From: Brienomyrus brachyistius
Taxonomy: Eukaryota > Chordata > Actinopteri > Osteoglossiformes > Mormyridae
Direction of reading: 5' to 3'
DNA: 64,000 nt
NCBI RefSeq assembly: GCF_023856365.1
Contig: NC_064540.1
Location: 10,259,691-10,323,690 of the forward strand
The stretch's first letter is position 1. Each line of letters opens with the position of its first letter. Both the position numbers and the translations under genes were made by a program. Below the pieces are notes generated by a model. The model did not search any database. It saw only the letters and a program-made list of their open reading frames with translations, and was not told the origin of the DNA. This document shows positions 29,844-49,548 of the stretch, in pieces.

Positions 29844-30226
29844 TACACATTCTTACATACTGCTTTTCCACATAAAGACAAATATATACAGTGATGTCTT
29901 TAAACAACTTCACTCCAATGGTGCATGTATTACAGGATTTGAAGTTTTTGTTTTTTTTTGTTTTTTTTTTTAAACTAAAGTTTAATGCATACGTACAGCC
30001 TGGGTCAAAGTTTACAAGACCATGAACTGACAAAGTTCTTATCAATGGCACTATAATGTAAGGTTCCACCCTTCAAGTTTTTCCATTGTCATTCAATGTT
30101 TACAGAATATAACAAAGCGAAAACCAAGTGTTAAGGTAATTAACTGGTTAACAGGATATTGGTATGCAACTCAGTCAATCCTCAAGACACCTTTTGCATA
30201 AAAACTCACGTTTTAAACTTCTGCAT

Positions 30227-30243
30227 GGGGGGGGGGGGGGGGG
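30227..30243. repeat. G homopolymer (17)
   Basis: An uninterrupted run of G within the inferred csnk2a1 3' UTR; in the mRNA this would be a C run. Confidence 0.9.
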
Positions 30244-31644
30244 CTACTATCTTAATCCAAAAGTCCTGTTTGTTTGGAAACACAGTTTTGACGTCTGGAT
30301 TGCCTGGAACACCGACTAATGTGATGTACTGTCCAAAACACTTGCTTCAGTACAGCAAGCAAACACTGATGTAGGATGTCAACTAGCCTGGGTCCTTATG
30401 GATGAGCACTGGGCCCAGCTAATCCACTAGACCACATGCCTAGCTCTTAAAGGCAGGTATACAAGACCACTCCACCCATCTCTAACAAAACAAAAAAGAA
30501 TTTGGTCAGTCATTACAAGTAATTCAGTAAACTTTGGTTATTCTACTTGAATTCAACAAAAGCATCTTTATAAAAAAAAAAAAAAAACTAGAAAAGCACT
30601 GAAGGCGGCTGGCTTCTGGGGATTTCTGCCACCTGTAACTTAAACCACACACAAATGCACATAAAACGGTGGGGGGGGAAATTGAAATGAAAATGTAGCA
30701 GCAAGGTTCAGTAGAGCCACTCTCAAAGGCCCTTGTGTCTGCTGGGCAACGTCAAATTCTCTGCTAATTCAGTCATTTGCATGTTAAACACTTTTCAGTC
30801 CGGGGTGCACGAGCAAACTGATGTTAAATGAGTAAAACAGAAGTGGTTGGAGCAGAGTCCTGCATACAACCGGCCCTCCATAGATGGAGAATCCTGGGCA
30901 GAACAAACTTTAGCTGTGGCTCCCCATCTCGCTGTGCTGATAGACAGGTGATATATACAGGGCAGTAAATCATGTGATGAGTTTATTTCCAATCTGCATA
31001 TACTGTCAGTATCAGGGCTTCTGTAGAACTGAAAACTCACATGCCAGCACCACAGGTGGGATCCTTGGCCAAGAAAAACAACATAAAAACGTTTTTGATC
31101 TTTAGTATCGTGTCACTGCAGCACGCAGTTGTTGGGCTGCTGCTCATCTCAAAGCAGAGTAGAAAGGTTTGGTTAAAAGGTCGAACATTGTCAAACAGGG
31201 ATGGTAAAAAGTACAGTTACGGAACAGCACGAGTTGTAGAAGGTGGTGTTTAACATTCCATTTATAGGTATACAGCATGTTTTGGTCCATTTTCTTTCTA
31301 CCTTTAGATTGCAGGTCATTTCCCATTTCATACTGTTTCACCTACATTAAAAATCTAGCCAGTTTTAAACCCCACAATCTTACAATTTTAAATTTTGCAG
31401 CACATATGTGCCTTTGACACGCATGTCACCGGTGAAACATAATACCTGTATGAGACATACAAAAACATTCACCTTCATTCTTATTTCAGGTTTACTTAAA
31501 AACTCAAATTCACAGAAGCAAGGGAACGCCGGTGGGGAAGGGAGGAGCCGGCATTCCCAGACTGCTTCGACAAACGACCCGATTGGAAAAGAAGTTTGCA
31601 GCAAGGTGGTCGCAATGGCATCTGGTGGCAGCTGGGGGGCCCCG

Positions 31645-38981
<7,337 letters not shown>

Positions 38982-40546
38982 TTAGTTTTAATGCAATGAT
39001 TTGAATCATGGTTCAAGAAAAAAGTGGGGTGAATAAAATGTTTAATATACAATCAAGCTTGCTTGTTTCCAACTGGTCCTTCAGTCTCCATGTACCATAT
39101 GCATGACCTTCTTGTCTCCATCAAATCTTTACATACTGAATTAAAAAGCAAGCTTACTACAAAAGCTTGATATAACCTTCAGTGCAGCTAGCCAGTGACT
39201 TATCCACTCAATGCCATAATAGTGCCATCCAAATTCAGCAGGAAGAGTTCCCATTAAGAACCACCACACGACAACTTTGTCATAAATAATCTAATATGGC
39301 ATAAATGTCTCACAGTGACGTGAAATGAATACGATTTCAAACAGTGGCATTTGTATAGGAATGAATCATCCAATGTTTGGGTCAAACCTTTTTCACCTAA
39401 TATTTTCAATACACTGCAAAGGCCCACAAAACTCTAGCTAAGTGGTACAATCCAGCATATTTTCATGGTCAGTGAATGTATACAGCTTGATAATATTAAA
39501 CATTAATAAACTGTATAACTTAAATACTACTTTTTTAGAAGATCAACTCTACAGTCCAATCAACTAGTAACTACTGCAAATTTCTATATATGATTGATTT
39601 CAGAATTTACCATCATAAACCTTCCCTAGACTAAAATAATCAACACAAATAATTTTTATTAAAAACTTAAAAAATAATTTTACAACATACTTATACATAA
39701 ATGTAGATGGATTGCACCAACAGCACAGTACTGACAATTCCCTCCAAAGAACTATGCTTGTAAGAAATAAAATCTAAAAATGATCAGGGGACAGGTAGTG
39801 GAGATTAGATTGAAGTTAGCATGTCGTGTAAAAGTAAGATTTACATTTCTGGAACTGTAATGTCGAATTATGTAGGTTTGATATTTTTGTAAGTTCTTCA
39901 CTTGAACATTAGCAACAAGTTACTACGGTTATTTATGTTTTAAAAACAGCATAACAAGTCAATAAATCTCCAGCTGCCGAATGGACCATTCTGCCTTGTT
40001 TAGCAGAATCACTGCCGCTCCAAAACTGAAGTGTAATTTTCGCTGGAGCATTTTCAGGGATTTTAAGAAATCCTGCTAGATGTACAATATCTGCCACTCT
40101 GTTGATCTTGGTTGGAAGGAAAACCAAAAAAAGGTTTTTTTCTTACAGCGGACTAACTGCTGAAAAGTGACAAAAAATTAACTTAGCTTTGGCACAAGCT
40201 TACCAAAACATTTACCAAAGAATATTGACCAATTTTATTTATACCACCTGCAATACATGCCATTAAAGATATTTTTCTTCGCCATTTACCACATGCAAAA
40301 GTGCTACCTGTAAAGCGACGATGCACCATGTCTTACATAGCAGGATGGGTAAAGCCAAGCCATGCCCACCAACTGCTAGACTTCAATCCACCAGCACTCT
40401 GAATTCTGTCTTATTAAATAAAACACGAGATTCCACATCAACAGAATACTATAGACTACTGACAGAGCGGTGCAATAACCGAGCACCCAGTTTAATTAGA
40501 ACAGATCAATCATCCAGTTAACTGTCCAGAAGAAATCAAATAACTA

Positions 40547-40858
40547 CAGTGGTACCTTGGAACATAAATTTAATTCATTCCAGAAGGCAAACTTGGCAAA
40601 CTTCAATGGAATGTTGGATGCATTTTTTTATTTTATTTTTGTCGTGTTCTGTGTTTTCGGTTGAGTAGCGGTAAGATTTTTGAGTCTTGTTTGAGGTTCT
40701 AATTGGTAGAGTCATACAAGTCTCAACCCATACTAGTTTTTTCAAGAACAGTCGAGTTCCAAGATTTTGGTCGAAGTACAAGAAAAAAAAATTTTACTGA
40801 CCGATTTGACATCCGAGTTGGTAAAGTTATGAGGTGCTAGAGTTTCAAGGTTCTACTG
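40547..40858. mobile_element. TA-flanked pogo/Tc-type MITE (312 bp)
   Basis: Left end 'cagtggtaccttggaacata'; reverse complement of right end 'cagtagaaccttgaaactct'. TA lies immediately outside both ends (40545-40546 and 40859-40860). There is no coding capacity. It lies upstream of the csnk2a1 start codon, inside the inferred 5' UTR intron. The left terminus matches the half-element at 11838. Confidence 0.8.
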
Positions 40859-42511
40859 TATTTCACTGATCATTAAGACTATAGTATAATTTATCTATTT
40901 AGCCACATTTACTACACAGCTGACTGGAATTTAACAAAATTAAGTCAAATTCCAGTGTTGCTTAATTAATAAATATTAATTAGTAATATTAAAAATTTGC
41001 AGGGCGGAAGAAATTGTTTCAAACAATACATGAACCAACTGACAAAGAAAACATTTCAATTTAAATATGCCGTTTAAAAAAAACAACTTCTAGCAATGTG
41101 CCAGAAATTTCAATAAAGTTTTTAGAGTCCTATGACACAAATGGCGAACTAATAGGTTTAATGTTTTGCAAAAATTATCTGAAGCTTATCACATTAGGTC
41201 ATGTAAATTTTCTCCAGGATAACTAAAGTATTCCAATTCAGTTCACTGTAGATTTGTCCTAAACCTGATATTAATTTATATTAATTTTCTGTCCACATAA
41301 CAATAAAGCTTGTCGCAGTTCAGTATAAAAATTCAGATATACGCAGAGCCCCAGGCTTTAATTTAATGCCTAAGTCAACAGACTGACTATAATTATACTT
41401 CATTTATAATGTACAAAATACAAGCAAGAAATGCCTAGAAAAGTTTAATTAATGGCCATAATTTCATCGACAGCTAAATAGGGGTAATTAAGAAAATGGC
41501 AGAAACAAGAACCACCCTGGGGAGCCTGGAGCACCCTTAAACACCTCTATATTTATTTAAAACTATGAAGCACAGACATGTGCTAGGCGTGACACTCTGT
41601 AAATGACCAGTACGACATAGTAGTTAGCAACACACTTCCTTCAGACATAAATTTAACCAACATTACCGTGGCCACGATCAATTCGATTACACGAAACATG
41701 AATGAGAAGAAGACTGATTTCTATCAAATGCTTCGGTATAGCCTGAGGGTTTAAGTAGCTGGGTAAAACCAATACTACCCGGCCAAGTGAAGTTATCGAT
41801 ACACTTCAGCCAGTTCACGAGAAATGTACGGTGGGAGAGTGTTAACACGAAATAAAATACATCGTTTTAAACAGCCGCCACAGTATCCACTCAAATTTCA
41901 CATCAGAATGTGTAACCTATGAAGAATGTGTCCAACTTGGTTAACTAAAAACAATAAACACTGAACAAGAAATAACCTTAGTTGGCTCCCGAGCACCTAG
42001 CTATCACTCCATATTAGCTCCTTACCCCCAGCACCCGGTGAATGTGGTTTGGGCCTAACGTTACTCGATGCCAGTAGTTTATCATAACGGGTCGCCAGAT
42101 TATCATCTTGTAGTATTCGTTATCAAGTCAAGTCTTTCTCACATATCAGTGTACCTATATACAGATACTTCTATATATATATTCATTCATGTCCGGAACT
42201 TTATATCCATCCATTCCCTAAGACTCCCACCAGGGATACGGGTATTAACGTTTTAAAAGACTGCAGATGGACGATTAATGGACCGTTTCTTATTAACTAA
42301 GTAATCAGTTACATTAAACTACCAAAAACATCGGTCTTAGATTAGCTAGTCTGAGAGCCATCATCAGCACCTCGCCCTGTCCCTCGCCGGATATCCAGCA
42401 TTAATCACACTTATGTGATTTTTACGTACTGCATTCAAGCCGATAACTAGTTTGAGAAAGTCCTCGGAAAGTTTTCCTCCTTACTTAACGCGGAGCCCTC
42501 CGTTCGCTTAC

Positions 42512-42640
42512 CGGGTACCTTATCTGCCGGGCAGATTTCTGCTGTCTCAGAGAAAATATGGCCGGCCCCGCTACAAAGCAGCCACCGGAAGAGCAGGGGA
42601 CCGGAAGCGGAAGATGAGAAATTAACACATCCGACTATTT
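42512..42640 (-). promoter_or_regulatory. csnk2a1: Probable first non-coding exon and promoter of csnk2a1
   Basis: A short GC-rich island in AT-rich surroundings. On the minus strand it contains ETS-type 'cttccggt' motifs (plus-strand 'accggaa' at 42584-42590 and 42600-42606, with 'gcggaag' just after) and ends at a consensus donor 'gtaagcg' (42511-42505). No TATA box is seen. ETS sites are established features of mammalian CK2-alpha promoters. The inferred 5' UTR intron would span about 3.5 kb to the start-codon exon. Confidence 0.55.
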
Positions 42641-42659
42641 AGGCCTCGGGGGCGCTCGT

Positions 42660-43780
42660 ACCTTCGCCGTTGCCTGGTTACCTCCGTTTATCGGCTATTT
42701 TCAGGTTCAGTGTTGGCTAATGATCATGACAAAAGTTACACTTGCCCAGTTTCTGGTTATAAGGAGGCCCCTTTCACACTTTAATACGAAAGTATAACGT
42801 TAAAACGTGAAAATTATCTCATAAATTCAAAGGATTCCCGCTTTAACGTGAAAAACTTTCATTGATTATCCTTCACGTTTCAGGCGTCTTTGGATTAACT
42901 GCGTTCTAAGAGACCTGTTTCTTCTGTACAGCCCCAAACATTTCAAGAATTTAATCTCCAGCATAAGTTAAACTCGATCAAACCATATAAGCGAATCATT
43001 ATCAGTTTGTCTTCATTTGCTCTGACCTTTCTCTCTTCACAACATAATTAACCTATTACGTTATAACAAGGAAAATAGTCGTTTTAACGAAATCATGTAA
43101 TATTTCATTTCAACTAGAGAAATTAGTATTAGGCCTACTGTCCCTTGCGTACAGAGATTTCTCTGAATTCTCTGCATGTTTTAGAATCCCCAGAATCAGA
43201 ATTTTTTTATTAGCCAAGTATGTTTCCATATAAGGAATTTGCCTTGGTGGTGGTTTTAGAAGACATTACAAAATTAAACACACAACAATTAGCAAAGGTA
43301 TATACAGAAAAGTAATAAGCACTACATTGGCAATTGGGTAATGTGATAATTATATGGTAATTAATTTTAACAGTAGCAGTAATGATGATAATGATAAAAT
43401 TAAAACATGTAATTGTGTATGTGTATGTATGTACATAGAAATAATTATAGTATAAATATAAAACTATATGAATATAAATCATATATTTGATATAATAAAT
43501 TAAAGGGTTCTTAGTGTAATTATTAAGCAGCAGCCATGTCAACTCTATATGTGTGAAAGTGCAATATGTATATAGGGTGAGCAGTATGTGTGCAAAATGT
43601 AATGAGTGCAGAATCTAATTGTAGAGGATTTAATGATATTATGTACCATAAATGATGAAATTCTCAAATTCAGGGCAACATTACATTGAGAAACATTATT
43701 CACAGTCTTTCACAGTGGTGAACTTCTCCCCATCATCATCGCACAGAGGCTCTTTTGCTAAATAACCTAATTAGTTCTGA
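42660..43780. other. Intergenic, AT-rich; no gene seen
   Basis: No recognisable gene or well-bounded repeat. Frames near 43210-43542 are low-complexity Ile/Tyr-rich artefacts of AT-rich DNA. Confidence 0.4.
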
Positions 43781-43784
43781 GATA

Positions 43785-43995
43785 TTCAACCAGGCGTTTT
43801 TTTTTAGCATTGCACAACTTTTCCAGTCTTTTGTTACCAATGTCCCAACTTTTTTTAAGCTTGTTGCTGGCATCAAACTCCAAAGGAACATGTGTTTGTC
43901 ATAAATCAATAACAATTTCACAGTTTCAGAATATATATGATTTGCTAATTATTGTATTCTGTTTCTCTTTACATTTTACAGTGTCAACTAACAAA
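43785..43995 (+). mobile_element. Tc1-like element 3' fragment
   Basis: It matches the 3' untranslated end of the element at 58125-59610. Shared blocks include 'ttgctggcatcaaa', 'tttgtcataaa', 'tattgcattctgttt' (here 'tattgtattctgttt') and 'acattttaca'. The transposase part is missing. Confidence 0.6.
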
Positions 43996-43999
43996 TGGC

Positions 44000-46305
44000 A
44001 AATATATTCATTCGACAATGGGTTGTTCATAATGTTGCTTTTATCCACAATAATTTATACGCCAGACTTTTAATTTTTTTTTGTACTAATGGAAAAGTTT
44101 TTTGTTATTAATGATTTATTGTAAGGATGAACTTCAAAGAGTATCAGGTGGGCAACAAGTGAAATAACTTGAAATTATTGACGTTTAGTTTTCCCATTTT
44201 GACTCAAGTTCTGCTGTATATTTAACTTGATCCAACTCCTAATTAAAGTTCTGGAATAATATGGCAGTTGAACACCCGAAAAGTGTAATAATTTTATTGG
44301 CTGTTTTATGACATGAATGACCTTTATCAATGATACATTTGAATTAATATGTATTATTTTAAAATTAAAATCAATGTGACAATAGGAGACTTGAAGCTGC
44401 AGAGAGGTTTGGGCATTCTGGGTAAAAACTGTCTGGAGGAGTCGACACCGATGTGACATGATGTCACCTCCTAATAAAAATAATTAATGCAACATACACA
44501 GACAACAATAACAGTAAGATAAATGTGTAAAATTACATTGTACTTGATATAATGATGCATCGATAGTACCAATATCTACCACAGGAGGGTAGTACTGCCG
44601 CTTTATTTTGTTATTTCTACTTCCTTCCTTAAACCTAAAGATTTATGATATGGAGAGCAAAACCTGCATTTTTTTATTTACACTTTGTCATGTCTGGGGA
44701 CCAGAAATACTAAGCCTGCACACTGAAAAGGTGTGAACCATCAACATAAACAAATCATATTTTTTCTTAAAACTATGAAAAAAGAATTTTAGAAGTTTCC
44801 AAAACTTTGTACTGTATAAGGAAGAAACTCTGTATTCTGTACTCTCCACACCAACTTGAAAAATCAATATATCCAGGGACATAACAGTTTTTGAGGCATT
44901 TTAGCTTTGGACAGAACCTGGATTTTGTGTTTATTCTGTAAGGAGGCCTGAAAACTAAGCATGTCAAACAGATCCTTATGTGCTTATGTGTTTATGTACA
45001 AATATCCAGGGCATGAAGTATTTTTTTAATATATATTTTATTTTTGCAGCTTACTGTATTGCAACATAATTGGTTATTAAATAATCAATATAGATTTTAC
45101 CCTGAACTTATTTTTTTTAACTCTCTACTAACTTACAGTAAATGCACTTATGTAATTATGAAAAAATATAGCTTTCAGGCAGATTCTGTTACATTAGAGT
45201 TTGCTAAGCAACAACAAAATCAAAATAAGCTTCTGGAAGAATGTATTCAACTTAAAAGGCAAAAGTTGTTTTTTCTGGACGGATTTATGTTGTTTCACCA
45301 AGTCCATATTACAAAACAATCACAGTGACATCAACGGTCTACTTTAGTCTGCCATTCATACTGTTCATTGTGCTTGCTGGGTCAGTGATTGAGGAAATCC
45401 TCCCAGCAACTGCTTCTGGTGTTGAAACAAAATGCCTTTATTCCTTATTCAATGTTCAGCTTATTCAATGCCAAATTTACGCAGCTGCAAAGTTTTATCC
45501 TTTTTTTTATGAAAGACTGCACTGCAAAATCTTCAGTGAAAGTGTGGTCTGTGTGACTCTACTTGTATCTGCTGGTAATATGCAAGTGACAATAAGCTGG
45601 CAATTGTTCAGCAAATATTTTCCTTTGGCAACACTTGTCTGTCATAATAGGCATGACCATTACCGTGACCCCCCCCCCCCCCCCCCCCCAACTAGATTTA
45701 ATTGTCAATGAGATTGTCTGCAAAGAAATGGGAAGTTCAGCTTTCTTAAAAAAAATGCATTTGTTGCTCCAGTTTATGGAGATGCAGTACTAAGAGAAAA
45801 ACTTTTCTATTATTGCTCATTCCTGCCAGCACCTTGTATTTGAGGAAGACCTTTACGGGAAGGAAGAAAACTTCTGGAAGAGAAATAAATAATCGTTTTT
45901 GGCTGAGCTAGAGATCGTGGAAGAAACCATTGCTTCTGTCCTGTGCATGTATGTGCAAGAAAGAAAAATACAGTATAATGATTTCCATGTTAGTATCATA
46001 TTGAGCTTTCTCAAGAAATTCTGGTGCATTTTAGAAAATATACACTGGAGTGTTTTCTGTACATATATTTGTCTCTGTTACCATATTATTCATATTCATT
46101 TTCCAATTGTCATTCATAAAGTCAAACATGTAGCACACACATAATGGACGATATATTATGATGATAATAGTACAATGGCACCATTTCATGAGGAGCGCTG
46201 CCAAAATGAGCATATTTCGACAGATTAAAGACTCCAGAATGGTTCTGTGGGTCTTGATTTTGTTTCAAGCTCTGTGGGTACGGATTTCCTTTTGTTGCAT
46301 ATTCG
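44000..46305. other. Intergenic; no gene seen
   Basis: No domain, splice pattern or repeat boundary was recognised. The 128-residue frame at 45325-45711 ends in a homopolymer-derived proline run and is not supported as a gene. Confidence 0.35.
45669..45689. repeat. C homopolymer (21)
   Basis: An uninterrupted run of C, flanked by TGA and AACTAG. Confidence 0.9.
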
Positions 46306-46309
46306 TTTA

Positions 46310-46930
46310 AATCAACCTTTTGCAAAGTCAAGGAACATGGAGCCGCTTTCACCCTGGTCATCAGACCCATGGGCACCGGCACAATCCTCATAGCCAGGCT
46401 TGTCAGTGCCAGTGGTCGCATTGAAGTCACCCATGACCAGAGGAGTGTCACCTCTTGGGCACCCATCAACTACCAAACAAAGTTGTGAGTACAATGTTTC
46501 CCTCAACGAGATCACTCACCGCAGTTGGAACATACACTGAGATAACAGACAAGATACCCAAGGAGAGCCTTAGCCTGAGTCTCATAATACGCCCTTTGAA
46601 AGAAGTGACATCAGACACTATTGGGAGGAGCCAATCCGCCACTGCAACAGTTACCCACCTACAGAGATCTGGCCACTCCCCGGTCTGCGCACCTAAAAGA
46701 GAGCCGCCACCGAAATGTGAAGTTTACAAAGCTCGTCCGACAGCAGAGGAAGATGGTCTTCTTGCCAGAGGGACAAGATGTTCCACACACCTACCCAGAT
46801 GAGCCACCTCAAGCTGGGACCCAAGTGCTGCCATGAGCAGGTGGCACCTTAGTACCACAGCAGCCCTGATTCCCAACAGGCCGGAGCCTATTAGCTCTCC
46901 AACAGTTTCAACTCATCTGCTTGGACCGAG
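46310..46930 (-). pseudogene. LINE endonuclease-domain fragment, broken
   Basis: Minus-strand pieces read as the apurinic/apyrimidinic-type endonuclease of a non-LTR retrotransposon. They include 'GDTPLVMGDFNATTGTD' (46380-46450), with the GDFNA catalytic motif, followed by 'FLDFA', and upstream 'LGILSVISVYVPTA'. The frame is interrupted by stops and shifts, and no reverse-transcriptase part is seen nearby. It is a 5'- and 3'-truncated dead copy. Confidence 0.7.
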
Positions 46931-49540
46931 CTGTCCTGAAGTCTTTTATGGTGGCTGGAGTGCTAGTCACGCCACCAACCCCCAAAATTTTTCCCTGCAT
47001 ACCCAAGACAATATCCAGACAAGATTTATATCAATTGTTACCAAGGGGTTGGATTTTTAGAATAATGTGTTTTACTGAGGGCAGAAATCTCCAAATGCTT
47101 ATAATGCATTATAATGGGAAACCTTGGGTCCTGGCATTCATGTGGATGCTAATTTGACACATACCATCTACCTAAACATTGTTGCACACCAAGTACATCC
47201 CTTCCTGCCAGAAGTGCTTTAGCACATCCTAGGAGGAATCCCTTCTGGAACTTCTTAAGATTTATTAAGCATATTCAAATGCTATTAAACACATCTGATG
47301 GATAAGTAATGAACTTGCTTTACAGATCAATGGAACCAACTAAAATTGTTATGCAAATGTGTTTTGTTTATTTTCATGCTGGTTCTTCGAAGCTATATAC
47401 TGCCTATCCCATTATCTAAAAAGAAACATTTTTGAAATGCAATTTCAGTGCTACATCTGGATTCCAGCGCCACATGATGTCAAGATTGGCACTGACCCAA
47501 GACTGCATGGAAAAAGAGCAGCTTCTGTGGGGCTGAGCACATGCTTTTCCTTCCTGAGCCCTCTGCGACGTCTTCCTGCCGGACTGAGCCTCTGGGAGCC
47601 ATTTGAGAGAAGCCTCAGCCAAAGGCTGAGAGACAGCCAGCTGACTCCCTAATGAAGCTGGCCATGGACAGAGCAGATAGGGAGACTGAATGAGACCGTA
47701 ACCATCCCAGGGAACGTAGCTTTTATCTATGTCAACTCGTCTCTTTAGTAATTAGGTGCAATTTTCTGGATGAGGACTTGCATCCATTCCACTTATTGCA
47801 ATAACTATACTCCATTATCAATGCATGGTTCATTATGTACTGAACTGCACAAGTGGCTCAATATATATTTACACTGTGCATGTGTATAAATTGATTAAAA
47901 ACTCGTTTCTAACTCATCGGCTGAAGTTTTTTTTCTTGATCACCTATTTCCTCCCTCGCGCGTTTCTGTTTTTATAAGTATTTTTGGCGAATTTCTAGGT
48001 TCTACGGCAGTGCGTGTGTTGCTTTTTGGGAGGGGTAGCGAGTTCCCTTCACAGCTGCAAATATCGCACATTTCTCAGCAACAGCAGTTTGTTTCTTCTG
48101 AATAGAATGTAAATTTGCTTCTTAATATTTCAACTCAATATCTTGGATAATTAGGTATGGTTGACTCTCAGTGGGTCTGAACTCACCCTATTTTTTCTGT
48201 GAATGCCCCCCCCCTCCAGAAAATGCTTGTCAGTTCAAAGACGTAGGAATTTTTGCTGCTGAAGGACCAGCATCTATCCTTCTCAATCTCAGCCTTCCAC
48301 CAGCAGCCCTTAGCTGTGATTTATGCTGCTGTGTCTAGACACAGGGCATAGAGTAATGTCTGCTGAGACTAATCGCTACCAGCAACCAGGAGACTAACAA
48401 AAACACACACACCGGTGACAGCAGTGACCCTTGACCCCCTTCCCTTTAACTTCTCAGAATTAACAAACAACTTTCTGGGAAGAGAAGCCATGCATGACAA
48501 GACATGGCTTTGAGTAGATACCAAGGTATCCAGCTGGAGGAAATGGCAAAGGACGCAGAAGTGTTGGCAAATAAAGGATGTTCCTTTTTGAAATTTTAAT
48601 TACACAGCCTTCATTTATTTTTTGTCACAATGTGTACAATTACATTTTCTAAGAATATACGATGAATCTAAGTGGCTTATTTGGGAAACAAAGCACAAGA
48701 AATCATAGGTAGATTTGTATCCCTTTATTGCTTGAGAAATTATATTGCTTCCTATTACGTAACAGTACAAGAAAACTCCAAGAAGAAAACTAATATTCAA
48801 ATATTACATGGGTGGGTCTTAGCAGCAAATTCTTAAAGACTCTATGGATTACTTTACAAAGGCAAATCAAAAAAAAAAAAAAAAAAAAAAAGTTGGAATG
48901 CATATTAGATTACATTTGTAAATTATTTTTGACCTGTATTAAACTGAAAACAATACAATAGCAGGTTATTTAATGTTTAACCTCATGAATTTTACTTTTC
49001 CAATATAGACATATTTTGTATGAGTCTTACAAAATATTTCATATTTCATATTTCATCCTTTTCACAACACCGTCACTTTCTGGTAACAGTCTGGATGGTC
49101 CTTTTCTTTTTTTGGTCCAGAGCACATGGCATCCATTTCTTCCAAATAAAAGTTTAAAAAAACTTCAAATATGGCTTTTTCTGACTACAAAACATGTTTC
49201 CACTGTACAGTGTTCCACTTCAGATATACCTCCCAGGCCAGAGAAGTCGACACAGTTAATATGACTTATTTTTGGCGCCATGAAGTTTCAATTGCCGTTT
49301 TTGGATGTAACTATGTATTGGAGTGCTGACCAAAGTTTTGCAAAAGCAATCCTGAACCCACGTGGTTGTATCATTTATTGAACAGTGACGGCCTTTCCTA
49401 GATGCTGCTTTTGTACCGAATTATGATTACAATGACCTGATAACATCATCCGTTTCAAATCACATCATCATTTAATTATTTTACCTCATATACAGCTCCA
49501 AATCACTCTTGTTTTTTGGAATATGTCGCAGGCCTGAATG
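46931..49540. other. Intergenic; no gene seen
   Basis: No gene was recognised. Contains a 23-base A run at 48869-48891. Frames near 47359-47652 have no recognisable domain. Confidence 0.35.
48869..48891. repeat. A homopolymer (23)
   Basis: An uninterrupted run of A. No clear retroposed sequence precedes it, so it may be a retrotransposon tail or a simple repeat. Confidence 0.85.
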
Positions 49541-49548
49541 GCCGAGAT

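Noticed and set aside
45325..45711. 128-codon plus-strand frame with hydrophobic start
   Set aside because: Ends in a proline run from the C homopolymer, no homology recognised and no exon structure.
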